DNA of 64,000 nucleotides from Saccopteryx bilineata (GCF_036850765.1 NC_089490.1:106882574-106946573), one strand, 5' to 3'. Numbered from the stretch's first letter, positions 9,775 to 21,365 are shown. Notes: generated by a model from the letters alone, not told the origin. Numbers and translations are program-made.

Positions 9775-10665
9775 TGGCAGTCCCCCTCATCTGTCTCTTG
9801 CTTCAACAGTGTTTGAACGGAACAGACCCAGGGATGCCCCTTCTTTCGAACACCCTCCAATCTCTTTCCCAGTCATCACCTGTGGAACTACCTCAGCCAG
9901 TCTTAGCCTGGAGACCAACCAACACTATTTTTTTTTTTTTTACCTTAACTCCTTATTGCTAAACAACCATGAGCTCTCAAATTCATCAGAATTATTCTAC
10001 CAAGATAGAGGCTGCCATCAACCACCTAATCAACCTGCATCTGCGGGCCTCCTACACCTACTTTTTTTTGGGCTTCTATTTCACCTGCAATGATGTGGCT
10101 CTGGAGAGAGCGTGGGCCACTTCTTCCCAGGATTGTCCAAAGAGAAGTACAAGGACACTAAGCATCTCTTAAGGTGCAAAACCAGTGAGGTGAATGCATT
10201 GCATTCTCTTCTAGGACGTGCTGAAGCCTTCTCAAGATAAGTGGGGTAAAACTCAGGATGCCATGGATGCCACCATGGTCATGGAGAAGAACCTGAATCA
10301 GGCCCTTTCAGATCTGCATGCCCTGGGTTCTACCCACACAGCCCCTCATCCCTGTAACTTCCTGGAGAGCCACTTCCTGGATGAGGAGGAGACGCACCAA
10401 GAAAATGGTTGACCACTTGACCAACCTCAGCAGGCTGGTGGCCCCTGTCTGGGCTGGGGCAAGTATCTCTTTCAAAGTCCCACCTTCAATCATGACTAGG
10501 AGCCTTTGGAGCCCAGAGGACTTTGAGGGGTGCCCCTGTATTCCCTGATGCCTGGCTTTTGCCTGAAGCTCTCCCTGATACCACTAAGTATCCTTTTAAC
10601 CACCCTGGAGCCCTCTCCCATGTGTTGAACCAAATAGAAACAATAAAGAAAAAAAATATATATAT
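9775..10665 (+). pseudogene. FTL: Processed ferritin light chain pseudogene
   Basis: Ferritin light chain is the L subunit of the cytosolic 24-mer iron store. The copy is intron-less and colinear with FTL mRNA: 5' UTR with the iron-responsive element near 9796-9824, a start codon at 9969 giving [20 protein letters not shown] and then LRASYTY and LGFYF, then frame disruption after DVALE with a stop at 10170-10172. The second half reappears in another frame at 10218-10412 ([36 protein letters not shown]), followed by DHLTNL-type code about 10409-10440. The FTL 3' UTR follows, with CACCCTGGAGCCCTCTCCCA and a polyadenylation signal at about 10642 before an A-rich tail. A full L-chain is about 175 residues and no intact reading frame survives. 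Clear flanking target duplications were not found. Confidence 0.95.
9796..9824 (+). promoter_or_regulatory. Fossil iron-responsive element (IRE) of the FTL pseudogene
   Basis: The hexaloop CAGTGT (9807-9812) is closed by a perfect 5-bp stem, TTCAA (9802-9806) with TTGAA (9813-9817). The unpaired bulge C is at 9801 and a lower stem begins with G9800-C9818. These are the canonical IRE features bound by IRP1/IRP2 in FTL mRNA. Function would need transcription of this locus, for which there is no evidence. Confidence 0.9.
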
Positions 10666-11084
10666 AATGACCCTGTTTTTTTTCACCAAGAACTGTAGCT
10701 TCTTAGAAACCATTATAGAAACTCTGTGTTGTATTGATTGTACTTGTGCCCATGGCCGAGTGCCTTTGAACTAAAGCACCATCCAGAACATGGCAGATCC
10801 CACCTCAATGCTTCACATTACTCAGAACTGAGCACTTCAGCTTTCTCACGAATAACCTTCAAACAGCACACTCTGGGCTACCTGATGGGGAGATCACAGG
10901 GGTGGGGATTGCTTTGAGAAGATACATGACAGGAAAAGAACTAACATAATTTGAAGGCCTGACATGAATCAGTCTTTGACATATTTTCATCCAATAATAT
11001 AACTCTTTATTCAATGCTTACTATTTTCTAGGTATCTCTTTTAACCCTGAAACATGTGGACAAATTGGACAGTTGGCTGTAATG
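10666..11084. other. Unique DNA
   Basis: No gene or recognisable repeat was seen. The minus-strand frame at 10486-10713 is antisense to the ferritin pseudogene 3' UTR. Confidence 0.5.
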
Positions 11085-11300
11085 CATTGGTTAACACTGT
11101 GGGCCTGACTATCAGTAGTTTGATCTGGCTCTGTCGGTTGTAGATAACTTACTGTCCTGTGACTCAGTGTCCTCGGCTATAAAATGAAGACAGTGATAGC
11201 TCCCCCTCATAGGCTTCTTTGAAGGATGAAATGAATGAATATATGGCAAATAGAAAGTACTCTGTCGATATTGGCTCTTGCTACTATTATTAGCCTCTTA
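11085..11300 (+). repeat. MIR SINE
   Basis: In order: GCATTGGTTAACACTGTGGG (tRNA-like head), ACTTACTGTCCTGTGACTCA, TCGGCTATAAAATGAAGACA, CCCTCATAGGCTTCTTTGAA, then GAAAGTACTCTGTCGATATT. This is the full MIR arrangement, moderately decayed. Confidence 0.8.
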
Positions 11301-12059
11301 TTACAGATCAGAAAACTAAAGCTTGACGAGCTGTGTCTAGAGCCACAGCCAGGAGATTGTCGACTTGAGGCGAAGGGGAAAGACTGGAAGGGAAATTTGA
11401 CTTGGATGAGCAGACACAGCAGGGAGCACAGAGTGCCAGAAGAGGATCAGATGCTAGAACCTCGCACAGAGGGGAGCTTAGATATTGGAAGTGTGGTGAG
11501 GATACCTCCCCCATGGAGGTATCTACAGCTTGCTTTTTACTGGTGATCCCAGATATGATCTCCTGGGAAGGTAAATGGGGAAGAGAACCCCCAAGCACAA
11601 ATGATGAGTCACGGCCTATTTTGGTTCAGGTTAGAAGGGTAACCTGGTAAAATTCCAAGGCTGGTTGGTGGGAAAAGTTTTCCTTTTTTGCCTTCCTTAG
11701 CAGGGCTAGTTTTTGTAAACAGAGTTTCCCAGGCAGGAAGAGGAAATCTGTTTCCAGTGAAAACAAGTCACTTGAGGAGAGACAGGAAGGAAGTTGTGTG
11801 GATTCGCAGGGCTACTCGCTTCAGTTCTGGATGGTCTTTTAGTCCCTTACTTGTGGCCAGTGGATCTAATCAGCACTTTGGAATGGAGCCGAGAAGGAAG
11901 AACACTGCAGGCTTCTAGAAGCCCACCACTGATGCTACCCCATCATGCCCACAGCCTCCATGTTTGCTGTGCGTGCCACCCAAGGCATTTTAAGCCCGTT
12001 TTTGGTGTTCAGGTTTCATATGATGTTTGATTTCTTGAAAGCCTTCTGTAACTGTTGTC
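11301..12059. other. Unique DNA, no gene recognised
   Basis: Several overlapping frames on both strands (for example 11235-11546 and 11308-11598) lack domains or recognisable similarity. No splice context supports an exon. Confidence 0.45.
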
Positions 12060-12210
12060 TCAAGGATACACAACAACCGTTCTGAGGTGGGTGGGATGAA
12101 GGTGATTATTCTCATTTTGCAGAGGAGAAACCAGGGTCTAGGAGAATGTGTTTCCTGCCTGAGGTCGCAGAGCTGGTGAAGGTTAGCATCAGGTTGAACT
12201 CAGGCTTGTC
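12060..12210 (+). repeat. MIR fragment
   Basis: The core ATTATTCTCATTTTGCAGAG, followed by GAGAAACCAGG and a TGCCTGAGGTCGCAGAGCTG segment, is a typical MIR core and 3' region. 5' truncated. Confidence 0.65.
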
Positions 12211-13419
12211 TGGAAGCCCACTGGACTGGGAAGGTATGTGCGTGAGCGGCGCGAGCAGGCACAGATCTGACAGGTGAGGCTGGGCTGGGATGTGGGAGTG
12301 GAGGCTCAGTTTTCTGCACCTTCGCATCCTGCTGCCTGGACCTGTGCCTGCCTGTCTCAAGAGGTCTCAGATATTGGTTAAAATGCATTGAAAGGAAACC
12401 TCCAGAAGCCAGGGCTGGCTTAGGGCAGGGGGCTGCTGAGCCTTTAGGTAGCAGGAGCAGGAGTCCTTGCTGGAAACAGGACATGGGGGTCTGATGCACA
12501 GTAAGTTTTTAATTAAAAAATTGCCCCAAAATGTGCTTTAAAATTGTACAGTACATTAACAAAATATGTTGCTTTCCCTTGTTTCGGTCAGAAGGAAGAG
12601 CCAGGGACCAGGGAATAGAATGAGATGCTTTTCTCTGCCCCCATGTGGCCCCCGAGCCGGCCCCTTCTGTGTCTTTCATGCCTGAGTCATCTCCCTTGCC
12701 TCTGCCCAATACCCTGGTTGCTCAATGAACACCATTATTTTCCAAGCCCCAACATGAAGCTCCTTGGACCCAGTTGAAGAAAGACTGAAAACAGCGCAGA
12801 AAGACAGGGCACCTTTACAGTCAGGAAGCCTTGGGTTCTCCTACATCAAGGTCACCCACATCCATCCCAGGCCTTACAGTGGCTGCCCGCTCCTTTGCCC
12901 TCTGCCATGGCTCAAACCACAGGCTCAGGTGTGTGGTGTGGATGAGTCTTATTTGGCTCTTTGGAGAGCACACAAGGACAGCAGTCTGCTCTTGGGATCC
13001 TGAGAGAGTGCCCCGAAAAAGCTCATTAGGTGTGGAAGCCCAGGCAGCATCCTCGACTGTCAAAGAGGGTGCTTTGTTCTTCCCCCTCCGCCTGGCTTTC
13101 TGGTGGGTGTCCTTTGCTCATTCATGTCGAGGAATGTCGGCTTCTCAGCTGTCTTGTACAGCTGCCAGACTTTCACTAAGGGACATCATTGCTGTTTCTG
13201 CAAGTGTGCATAGTTATGTTTCTGAGAAGACTTCTTTTGGTTTTTAATAGTTATTCTGGCTTGGGAGAGCCTAACCTACGAGCCTATCTGCTATGCTGAA
13301 TAAATCCCAGTGGATAATCGCAGTTGTTATGATGGTAATAGCAATGGTGAGCTTTAATCAAACACATACTACATAAGTGAGGTTGATTTGAGGGGCATAC
13401 ATGCTCCTTTACCTCCCTG
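12211..13419. other. Unique, moderately GC-rich DNA
   Basis: Long frames on both strands (12200-12499 minus, 12831-13247 plus) overlap each other and show no domain. Nothing establishes an exon. No repeat was recognised apart from possible diverged traces. Confidence 0.4.
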
Positions 13420-13885
13420 TCTTGGGCTGTGTCTGTCAAGTCTATGAACTTTTATCAGCATGCTCTGGGGACCTCTAATTTTACCTCCCGCCATCCTTCT
13501 ACATTTTTAGTTCTTGTGTTCTGTTCTCACTGACATCCTCACTGTTCCTCAAACACATCAAACATCCCCCTGTCTCAGGGACTTTGTGCTTCCTGGTCTG
13601 TCATTCTGGAATGTTCTTCACTCTAATAACTTCTGAGTTCACATCCTCATTTCACTTAAGTCTGCTCAAATATCTACCGATTGTATATACAGAAGCTTCC
13701 TCTTCTTCCCCCATTATTCTGGGCCTCCCTGCTTCTCGCTGTGTTATTCCTCTTCAGAGCTCTCACCATCACCTGGCACAGTGTACAAACAGATGCTTGG
13801 CCAGTGTTGTTTCCTGCTGTGTCCTCTGCATTTAAAACACTGTGTGTCCTATGATATACTTAGTAAATAGTTGTTGAATGACAAT
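13420..13885 (+). repeat. L2 LINE 3' end
   Basis: Landmarks of the L2 terminus in order: CTCAGGGACTTTGTGCTTCC, TTCTGGAATGTTCTTCACTC, TCATTTCACTTAAGTCTGCT, then AGTAAATAGTTGTTGAATGA at the end. The L2 frame is ruined, so the plus-strand frame at 13584-13835 is not a gene. Confidence 0.8.
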
Positions 13886-14284
13886 ATTGGTGAATGAAAT
13901 GGTCCAGGCACACCAGTCCAGAGTATGAAGCCAATTGCACATACTGCACATTATAACTTAAGGTATATGTTGACATAACAAGATAGAAGCTGATTAAAAA
14001 ATTTAACAGTTGAAAATAGCACAGAGATTTTAGAAAGAAAATAATAAGAATGTTTTTGTTATGCTCATATACGGATCATGTGATTGTGACTATTATGTGA
14101 AAAGTTAGAATTTTGGACTTGGTCCCAGCTAACAGTTCTATAATTTCCATGCAGAAATCATGTGTGCCTTCTACATGAAGTCTCCTAGCCTTCCCAGTAA
14201 AAATTAATACCTATGTCGTTGGAAATTCCAGAACACTTTAGCTGTACCTCTCTAATGAACAGGCAGCTAAGCCAAAGGGAGTCA

Positions 14285-14425
14285 TACAAACACTGGACTT
14301 GAAGTCTAGCAAATAAAAGTCAAACCCTTCTTAGGACATTCTATAACTAGTGACTGGATAACCCATATAACTACTCTCAACTTCTGTTTCTACATTTGTA
14401 AAACGAGGGCACAGTAATGTGGCCA
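14285..14425 (+). repeat. MIR fragment
   Basis: AACACTGGACTTGAAGTCTA is followed by ACAAACCC-like and CTTCTGTTTCTACATTTGTA segments, a decayed MIR head and centre. Confidence 0.5.
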
Positions 14426-15719
14426 ATTTTTCTTTCATTCAGCAAATATTTCTTAAATATTTTTTATGTGCCAGGTACTTTCTATATGTTTTGTGACACA
14501 TCCTAGGACAAAACCTACAAAAGATCCCTGAGTTCATGGAGTTTATATTTAAGTGATAATGAGTGTGAAAAGAATTTAAATACCATCAAATGCCAAGTTA
14601 ACATTAAATAGTCTAACATGTTATTTATTGTCCTGACATCTATCCTCCCTTTTTCTGAGTTCCAGAGCCTCAATTATGTTTTGACATCTATGTCTACCAC
14701 ATGGAGCACATTCATAGCCTCAGGAGCAGATCCTCACCATGAGGACTGATACCCATTTGGCCAGTGGTTAGAGTAGGGGTGGAAATGAGCCCCAGATCTG
14801 AACAATGAGATGGGAGAGAAAATTTAGGTGAAAGAAAACAGAAAAGATAGCTTCATTTTTGCCTGTAGATATTATTAATTCTAGATGTTACAGCTGAAAC
14901 TGGCACAAAGGAATTGAGCAACTTCCTAACTGAGGAAGAGGACAACACTGAAAATGCAGAGCAGAGAAATGGAAGGAATCTGGTTTTTCAATAAATTATC
15001 AGCTGTGAGCTCACTCAACTCTAATCTTTACCCCACCATTGGACTTGGTGCTATGTTTCTAAATTATTGAGGTCTGTCTTAATTAACATTTTTTCTTACT
15101 TGAGTCCAAAGACACTATACTTGATATGAATTATTCTTATGGTATTATTCTCCCTTATCAGTGAGATCATTGGGAGTTGGGTCTGTTTTATGTTCATGTT
15201 TGTATTTGACTCGCGGGCACACATAGCACCATGTTTGATGTAGGGTGAGTAATGAATGCCGATTTCAGTGAAAATGTATCTACAGCCATATGTTTATGAC
15301 TTTGTATGTATATGATTGTTTTCAGGGCTCAAGTCCAGTGCTTTATACAGTTGTATAAGAGAATAATAAATATCAACTGACTTCTAAATGTTTGGATATA
15401 ACAGATCCAAAAATTTTAAAAGAATCTTCAGAGTCAGTATGTCTGAGGTGGGTTTACTTGAAGCAATGGCCAATAATATAAGTCAACACCAATATATTTT
15501 AAATAAAACCTTAAGAGTGTGGCTGAGGCTGCAACTCTACTGAATGAGCGAGGACAGTAAGCCCTGCTGCCCGCTCTGTGCTCAGGCCAGTGAGCTAGAG
15601 TGAAGGTGCTGTCTACTCTGCCCCATAATTACGTTCAGTGAAGTCATGGGAACTAGATGCTGCTTTCCAGAGGGTACCTACCTCCCTACAAAACTGGCCC
15701 TTCAATTCAGTTCTGCTTA
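14426..15719. other. Unique AT-rich DNA with a possible old repeat near 14440-14580
   Basis: TTATGTGCCAGGTACTTTCT at about 14464, with a following TGAGTTCATGGAGTTTATAT, resembles an ancient LINE/SINE consensus phrase but is too short to classify. No open frame of interest exists across this stretch. Confidence 0.4.
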
Positions 15720-15960
15720 CTGATCAACATCTATTCCATGTTTGACACTATGAAGGATAAAAGGCAAGAAATAAGCAATCTTTCTTCAAGAGACTAACCT
15801 TCTAGTAGGAGAGTATGCCAAGTATATAACTCACTCATTCATGTTTGTTCATTCCTTCATTCACTCCTTCATTCCCTCACTCATTCAACCAATTTCTAGG
15901 AACCTGAAATAAAGCAATGAATAATGCAGACCTGGTCTCTGCCCCTAGTGTTTGTATTCT
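15720..15960 (+). repeat. Ancient LINE-like repeat with an imperfect TTCA-rich simple repeat
   Basis: The phrase ACTATGAAGGATAAAAGGCA with AGACTAACCTTCTAGTAGGA resembles an ancient mammalian LINE tail (L3/CR1 or L2 type). Positions 15833-15891 hold an imperfect CATTCATT/CCTTCATTCA simple repeat. Family assignment is uncertain. Confidence 0.4.
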
Positions 15961-16099
15961 AACAGAGAAGACATTTATTAAATGTTAACTACCTAATCAA
16001 TGACTTAACTACATTTGTGATATGTACCACTGAAGCTGAGGGTCCTTATAACTTTGATTAAATTTAATTAGAAATCATATCTTTTTTTCCCTTCACCTT

Positions 16100-16640
16100 A
16101 TTCCTCCCTCAGAGATCTACCTTTGTCCCTGATAATCAGCAACCTGTGAACCAGCAGAAGACAGTAACCCACACCTACTAATGGTGACATGTTCCAAAAC
16201 TCTGGCTGGCTAAAGATAACATCTTGACTTAAGCTTTACTTCCTAAGCACTAATGTAGAATAACCCCCTGGTTACTTTCCCATGAGGCTAGACAGAAGAC
16301 AGAAGGACACCAGAAAAAAACTCAGAACTGTCTTCAAGACCTCAGGAAATTACTCATTACCCTAACCTCACTTCACACCAATCAACTTCCAGCACAACTC
16401 CAAACTCCAACCCACAAGGTCTTGTGATTTTTGCCTTATATACTCTGTAATGTACACACTACCGGGTAGTCCAGACTTTAGCATTAGTTCCCTGTCTTTG
16501 GATTGGCCAATTCAGTATTAAACTATTTTTCTTTCTGTACGGTAGATTCCTGCTCATGTATTTCTTTGGGCCAGTGAGCACAGGCCCATGGACTCAAGGA
16601 AAAACTCTAGAGTTCTGATAACATCATAAAGGAAAGAAGT
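16100..16640 (+). repeat. Candidate degenerate LTR
   Basis: A C/A-rich upstream half is followed by GCCTTATATACTCTGTAATG (TATA-like), a promoter-like centre and TTCAGTATTAAACTATTTTT (possible decayed polyadenylation signal), ending near CTCTAGAGTTCTGATAACA. This layout resembles an old ERV LTR, but terminal repeats and target duplications were not identified. Confidence 0.35.
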
Positions 16641-17744
16641 ACTGGATACCATGAATGCACTGACAGGGGACCTGACCCAAATTGGGGTCCTAGTATCTTC
16701 ATTTCACAGATGAGGAACTAAGTAATGTGCTCCAGGCCCCAGTTAAGTGTGAACCAGTCAGATTGTCTCTGCACAGAGTTCTTAACCACCATGCTCTGCG
16801 AGGAGAAGTCATGACTCCCTTTGCCATGGAGCCTGCAGTTAGATAGATCAGTCTGGACCCTGCAGGAGGCATCTGGGCAGGGGTTGTTACACAAATGAGA
16901 ACACAGCGTGTGTCAGCAGAGAAGCACAGTGGCCTGCAGAGGAACATTAGGGAGAGACTGCATCTATTTGACAGATCATACATGGGTTCTTGGGGAGGGT
17001 GCCATTTAGACACTGAAAGAAACATGGAAGAGTTTCACAGGGAGAAAGAAAGATCGGGGTAAAAAGAGCATCCAGGCAGAGAGAAGGCTGTGTGGAACAA
17101 GGTGTTGGTGGAGGCAGGGAGCTTACTTAAGAGAACCTTGCCAGCTCCTTCTCCTGCTTTGCCAATTTTTTCCTGACAAGTGCACTTGCAGGCATGTGAG
17201 CATGCACAGAATTGTAGCTATTTGTTGAATATTCATGAGGGCCTCCATTTCTACAATCCTTGAGCAGCAAAGAAACCATATTCAATATCTACCTCAACAA
17301 GGGACCAGTGTGTCTCCACTGGCCTCCTGCCCCATTCCTAGTTCAATCTGAGGAATGAGATTTTGGAAAGGGACTTAATTTAAGAAATAGGTGTCTAACA
17401 CAAATCTAAAGGCAGGGACAGAATCTATATATATTATCCCCAGGAATTCAGGAAATGCTCAGCCCACTGTGATCTCTGACTAACACATTCTGAGACCTTT
17501 AGAGCTGGAAGGGACCCAAACTCATGCAGCCAAAGCTCTCATTTTACTTCCTATGAACTGAGGCTCAAGTTGGGAAGTGACCACCCAGAGTCTCTTTCTA
17601 CCTCCATCCAACTCAAGTAGCTCCAGTCGGATTCATTACCTCAAGGTGTGGCTTTGTAACGTGCATCTCATGCTCCCTACCTTGTCCTTCACCTTTGGTT
17701 TCTGTATGTTTGTTTTGATGCATTTAATTTTGTTGTTGCCAATT
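16641..17744. other. Mostly unique DNA with MIR-like traces
   Basis: MIR-like cores are visible at about 16695-16780 (TTCATTTCACAGATGAGGAA) and a related old repeat at about 17490-17620 (AGAGCTGGAAGGGACCCAAA, then GAACTGAGGCTCAAGTTGGG). The minus-strand frame at 16699-17025 is antisense to the first and has no domain. Confidence 0.45.
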
Positions 17745-17965
17745 TATTGAGCATTGCTATGAGACTAAGGACTTTCTTAATCTATTTATATACATCATCA
17801 TTTGTAATCCTACCATCATCTTGTAAAGTATAGGTATTTTTGTGCCCTTTTTACAGATGAAAAGAAACAGAGACAATGGAAGATTAAAGTGCTCTTCTCC
17901 AACCCGTACAGCTGCTATTTTGTTGATCCAGGATTTCAGCCTATATCTACCTGACTCTGAACACA
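17745..17965 (+). repeat. MIR SINE
   Basis: ATTTATTGAGCATTGCTATG, then ATCATTTGTAATCCTACCAT, then TTTTTACAGATGAAAAGAAA and ACAGCTGCTATTTTG-like remnants give the usual MIR order. The open frames crossing it are not genes. Confidence 0.75.
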
Positions 17966-18689
17966 TATCCACAATGCCTCTTGTTCACAGCTTTTGCCAT
18001 TTGGAAGCCTGGCTGCTTATAGATTAGAAGGATTGATTGGCCACCAGTCTTTATTCTCTTTGAGACACGGGTGTCCCCAATAACAGGCTTCCTCTTTTAA
18101 AAGTATATTTTAACAACAGCTGTCATTTTTAGTCAAGACTGAAGTGGAAATTTATGCTTGTTGTAATGGTTTCTTTACATTAGTATGACTTTTAATATTA
18201 CTTTTTGTTACTTTCCAAAAAAAGTTATCTTATACTATTACTTCCTGTTGACTTATTTTCTAAAAATGTTACCTAATCATTAGCACTTTGAAAGAGAGAG
18301 AAAGCATTGCTAATCTTGACTGTCTTAATTTTGAAAAATCACTTAATGTCCACAGTCCATATATGCTTCTTTGAGAAAGATAGAATCAATTTATCAGGTA
18401 CCCAAGAAGATATAATGCCACATCTTATGGTCTTTTATAACTTTCTGACAGTGTGTCAGCAATGGTGGTTGTTCTGAATTCATGTAGCCTGGCCCAGAAC
18501 CAGAGAACATTATCTCCCTTCCCAGAATGCTCTTGGATGAGGCTACATGTCAAATTACCATTCATTACCCAGGAACGCCAGGCCTCTTGCAGCTTACTGT
18601 GAATTTACAGTTCTTCATCTTCTTCCAAACTCCAAGCATTTCTTTTGATGTGAAAAAGCAATTTGAAAATGTATCATATCTAATATAAC
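17966..18689. other. Unique AT-rich DNA
   Basis: No gene or repeat was recognised. Confidence 0.45.
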
Positions 18690-18905
18690 ACATGGACATA
18701 TTCACCACACACATTCTTTTAATTAAAAGAATCGGTACATGGCCTTCTGCTGACAGTTAGCACCAACGCTTTAATGCCATTTCTAGTATTGATTTATGAG
18801 GTGCATACTCAAAGCAAATTAGGGAATAAATCATTGATGACATTGATTTGCTTACCAGCTCTCCCATAAATGTGTATAATTAATTGTGGGTGTGCTACCT
18901 GTCTC
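18690..18905. promoter_or_regulatory. Candidate conserved non-coding element
   Basis: This repeat-free AT-rich block contains the palindrome-like CTTTTAATTAAAAG and several TAAT/ATTA homeodomain-type cores (for example TAATTAATTG near 18878). Its texture resembles conserved developmental enhancers. I cannot test conservation here, so this is a guess from composition and motif density. Confidence 0.25.
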
Positions 18906-19409
18906 TGCTACTTGAGACCTTCCCACAGTCCTTGGCCTCTCCTCTCTGTTCCACAGCTTGGATTAATGGAGAGGATGGGTAGTGAACCTGAAGGTGTACT
19001 GTGGGTCAGAGCTTAAGCCATCGGTACATCTGATACGCTGAGGTGGAAAAGAATTTTTGCACATTCCCTGAGAGAGGGAATGAGGAGACAGGAGGGGAAG
19101 GAGTTTCTGCATGAGTGAGGCAGCTCATTATTTCAAAAGATTTGCAGGGTTCTCAGTAATACCTCTGGAACCAGTTATTTCTCAGTCAGGGTGTCTGTAG
19201 AAACAAGTGGTTTTTGCTTTTATGGTTATGCTAGAGAAAGGTTTTGGTCTGTGAGGGCCAGGGAAGAGGAACAGGTGGCATGCTTTTGTTCGATGGGTCA
19301 AAAAATCTGCTCTTAAAGGAGCAAGTGCCTCTTTTAAATGCAAGAGGGGAGTTCAGTATCGTCCAAGGGGCAGGGGCAGCGGGTGTGGTGGGTGGGTGTA
19401 CTTCCTCAA
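18906..19409. other. Unique DNA
   Basis: No gene or repeat was recognised. The frame at 19244-19465 has no domain and runs into a MIR. Confidence 0.45.
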
Positions 19410-19640
19410 GAGCCAGCTTGGTTCAGATTCTAGCCACTGTCACGTACTCTCACACATTACTGTGAACTTTGGCAAGTTCATTAACTTCTTAGTCTCAGTT
19501 CCTTTGTCTACAAAGAAGAAAATAACCATAGTAGCTAGCTCTTAAGGTTGCTCTAAAGATTAAATGAGCATCTGTGTAAAGTGTATAGAATAGAGCCTGG
19601 CAATTGCTTAGCATTATATAGTCAACATTAATATTTATTA
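19410..19640 (+). repeat. MIR SINE
   Basis: TTCAGATTCTAGCCACTGTC, ACTTTGGCAAGTTCATTAAC, TTGCTCTAAAGATTAAATGA and TAGAGCCTGGCAATTGCTTA are in MIR order. Confidence 0.8.
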
Positions 19641-19904
19641 TTTTAGACTCCATGGATGGGCTTTTGTGTGTCTGTAACTCCGAAGAGCTGTGTGTATATA
19701 CATATTTCTGAGGAGTAGATCTGTGATATTTATCTGAGTCTCAGAGGAGTCCCAGACCTGCTAAGAGTCAAAGGCTCTCTGGCCAAAGGGGTCTCCTTCC
19801 TGTTTGTGGAGCTCTCCTAACTGGGCTCTGCTCTCTGCTTTGAATGTTTTGTTCCATCTGAGTGGAATATACTGTCCCAAGCCCTTCTCCCTTCTTTTTA
19901 GTAG

Positions 19905-20085
19905 TAATAATACTAACAATGATAATAATAGCAGTTAATATTTATAGAGCACCTACTATGTAGCAGGTCTCAACCTATTTAAGTTACTAATTTTTCATTG
20001 AGCCCCTGTTTTACATCTTGTAGGATTGTTGTAAAAATTAAATGAGATAATATGGACAGAGGAGCTGATGATCAATTAGTATACA
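19905..20085 (+). repeat. MIR fragment
   Basis: TATTTATAGAGCACCTACTA with TGTAGCAGGTCTCAACC, and then GTAAAAATTAAATGAGATAA, fit MIR in decayed form, preceded by an AATAATA-rich patch. Confidence 0.6.
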
Positions 20086-20289
20086 GAGACAATCAATACA
20101 GACTCTTACTTTATTACTGTTGCATCTCTTCTAGAATCAATCCAGAAGGTCTTTATTAATCACTCTCTCTATGGTATGCACTTATCTAGGTCAAGTGAAA
20201 AATATTTGGTGATAATAATAACATGTATGTAGTATTTCACCAAGCTCTGTCCCACATACTGGCTAATGCCACAAAGTATAAGAAGCTCA

Positions 20290-20540
20290 TTTATGAACTA
20301 ATTCCTCTCAATTCAGGACCCACCATTGTACAGCACCATGCTAGGGACTCGATCTCTGCCCTCAAGGAGCTTGTTGTAATGAGGGATTCTGCAAAGCAAG
20401 TGCATAATTGATGGCATCCCTGACCTGAGGCATTTAATCAGAGTGGGGTGTCAGAGGTTTTCTGGAAGGAGGTGACAGTTGAGTGAGCTGAGTTGAGAAA
20501 GAGAGGGGAGAGCACCTCAGTGCAGGTCCAAACTCTGAAG
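20290..20540 (+). repeat. Ancient LINE-like repeat, family uncertain
   Basis: TACAGCACCATGCTAGGGAC, CTGCCCTCAAGGAGCTTG and GGAAGGAGGTGACAGTTGAG are familiar phrases of an old mammalian LINE 3' region. The frame at 20223-20411 is a chance product of it. Confidence 0.5.
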
Positions 20541-20639
20541 GGCTTGACATCTTTGGAAGCTCATGTGCGCTTTGTTTGCTAAGATAAATTTAGAGATAAA
20601 ATAAACTAAGCTGAAATAACTCTTTGCCTTGGCCTATAA

Positions 20640-21365
20640 GTTGTGACAATGTCTGGCCTCTGCCTGCGTTGAACGACACCTTTTCTATTACTTTCTTCCC
20701 CACACACTATGGTCCAGACACAGGCCCTTTTCTAGCTCCTCGGGCGCTGAGACTGTTTCTTTTTTTCTTTTTTTTCTTTTTTTTTTTTGTATTTTTCTGA
20801 AGCTGGAAACAGGGAAAGACAGTCAGACAGATTCCCGCATGCGTCCGACAGGGATCCACCTGGCACGCCCACCAGGGGCGAAGCTCTGCCCACCAGGGGG
20901 CAATGCTCTGCCGCGACCAGAGCCACTCTAGCGCCTGGGGCAGAGGCCAAGGAGCCATCCCCAGCGCCTGGGCTATCTTTGCTCCAATGGAGCCTTGGCT
21001 GCGGGAGGGGAAGAGAGAGACAGAGAGGAAAGGGGGGGGTGGAGAAGCAAATGGGCGCTTCTCCTATGTGCCCTGGCCGGGAATCGAACCCGGGTCCCCC
21101 GCATGCCAGGCTGACGCTCTACCGCTGAGCCAACCGGCCAGGGCGAGACTGTTTCTAATACAAAGCATTGGCTTGGCTCTGCTGGTCTTTCCTAAAGTGT
21201 GTGCCACCAGATCTGCCCCAGGCGGCCTCGTTCTCACAGTCTGTCTCAGTTCAACAGTCACCGTCTCAGAGAGGCCTCCTTGACCACCCAATCAGAATCA
21301 CCCGTCCCCAGTATACTCTTTATACCCTCCTGACACTCTATCTGAACTCTGCCTGCCCTCCATAG
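20640..21365 (+). repeat. L2 LINE fragment split by a SINE
   Basis: On the right side, AGAGAGGCCTCCTTGACCAC followed by CCAATCAGAATCACC is the L2 3' region. The left flank before the SINE at 20761-21144 appears to be the same old element or its neighbour. The SINE target duplication interrupts it. Confidence 0.55.
20761..21144 (-). mobile_element. Ves/Rhin-type bat SINE, full length
   Basis: Read on the minus strand, the tRNA-derived head lies at the right end with an A box near 21117-21132 and a B box near 21080-21090 (GGTTCGATTCC on the minus strand). A GC-rich body follows and then a TTCAGAAAAATAC tail, an A-rich run and mixed A/G tail (seen as T-runs at 20761-20790). A perfect 12-bp duplication, GAGACTGTTTCT, flanks it at 20749-20760 and 21145-21156. 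The low divergence and exact duplications suggest a fairly recent insertion. It is RNA polymerase III type and mobilised by LINE-1. The overlapping frames here are SINE artefacts. Confidence 0.95.

Noticed and set aside
9969..10412. Functional ferritin light chain gene
   Set aside because: No introns, frame broken after about 60 residues, internal region degraded: a processed pseudogene.
20787..21291. Frames of 72-126 residues with proline/arginine-rich peptides (also 30941-31819 and 37603-38108)
   Set aside because: They are SINE body sequence read in chance frames; the same peptides recur wherever the SINE occurs.
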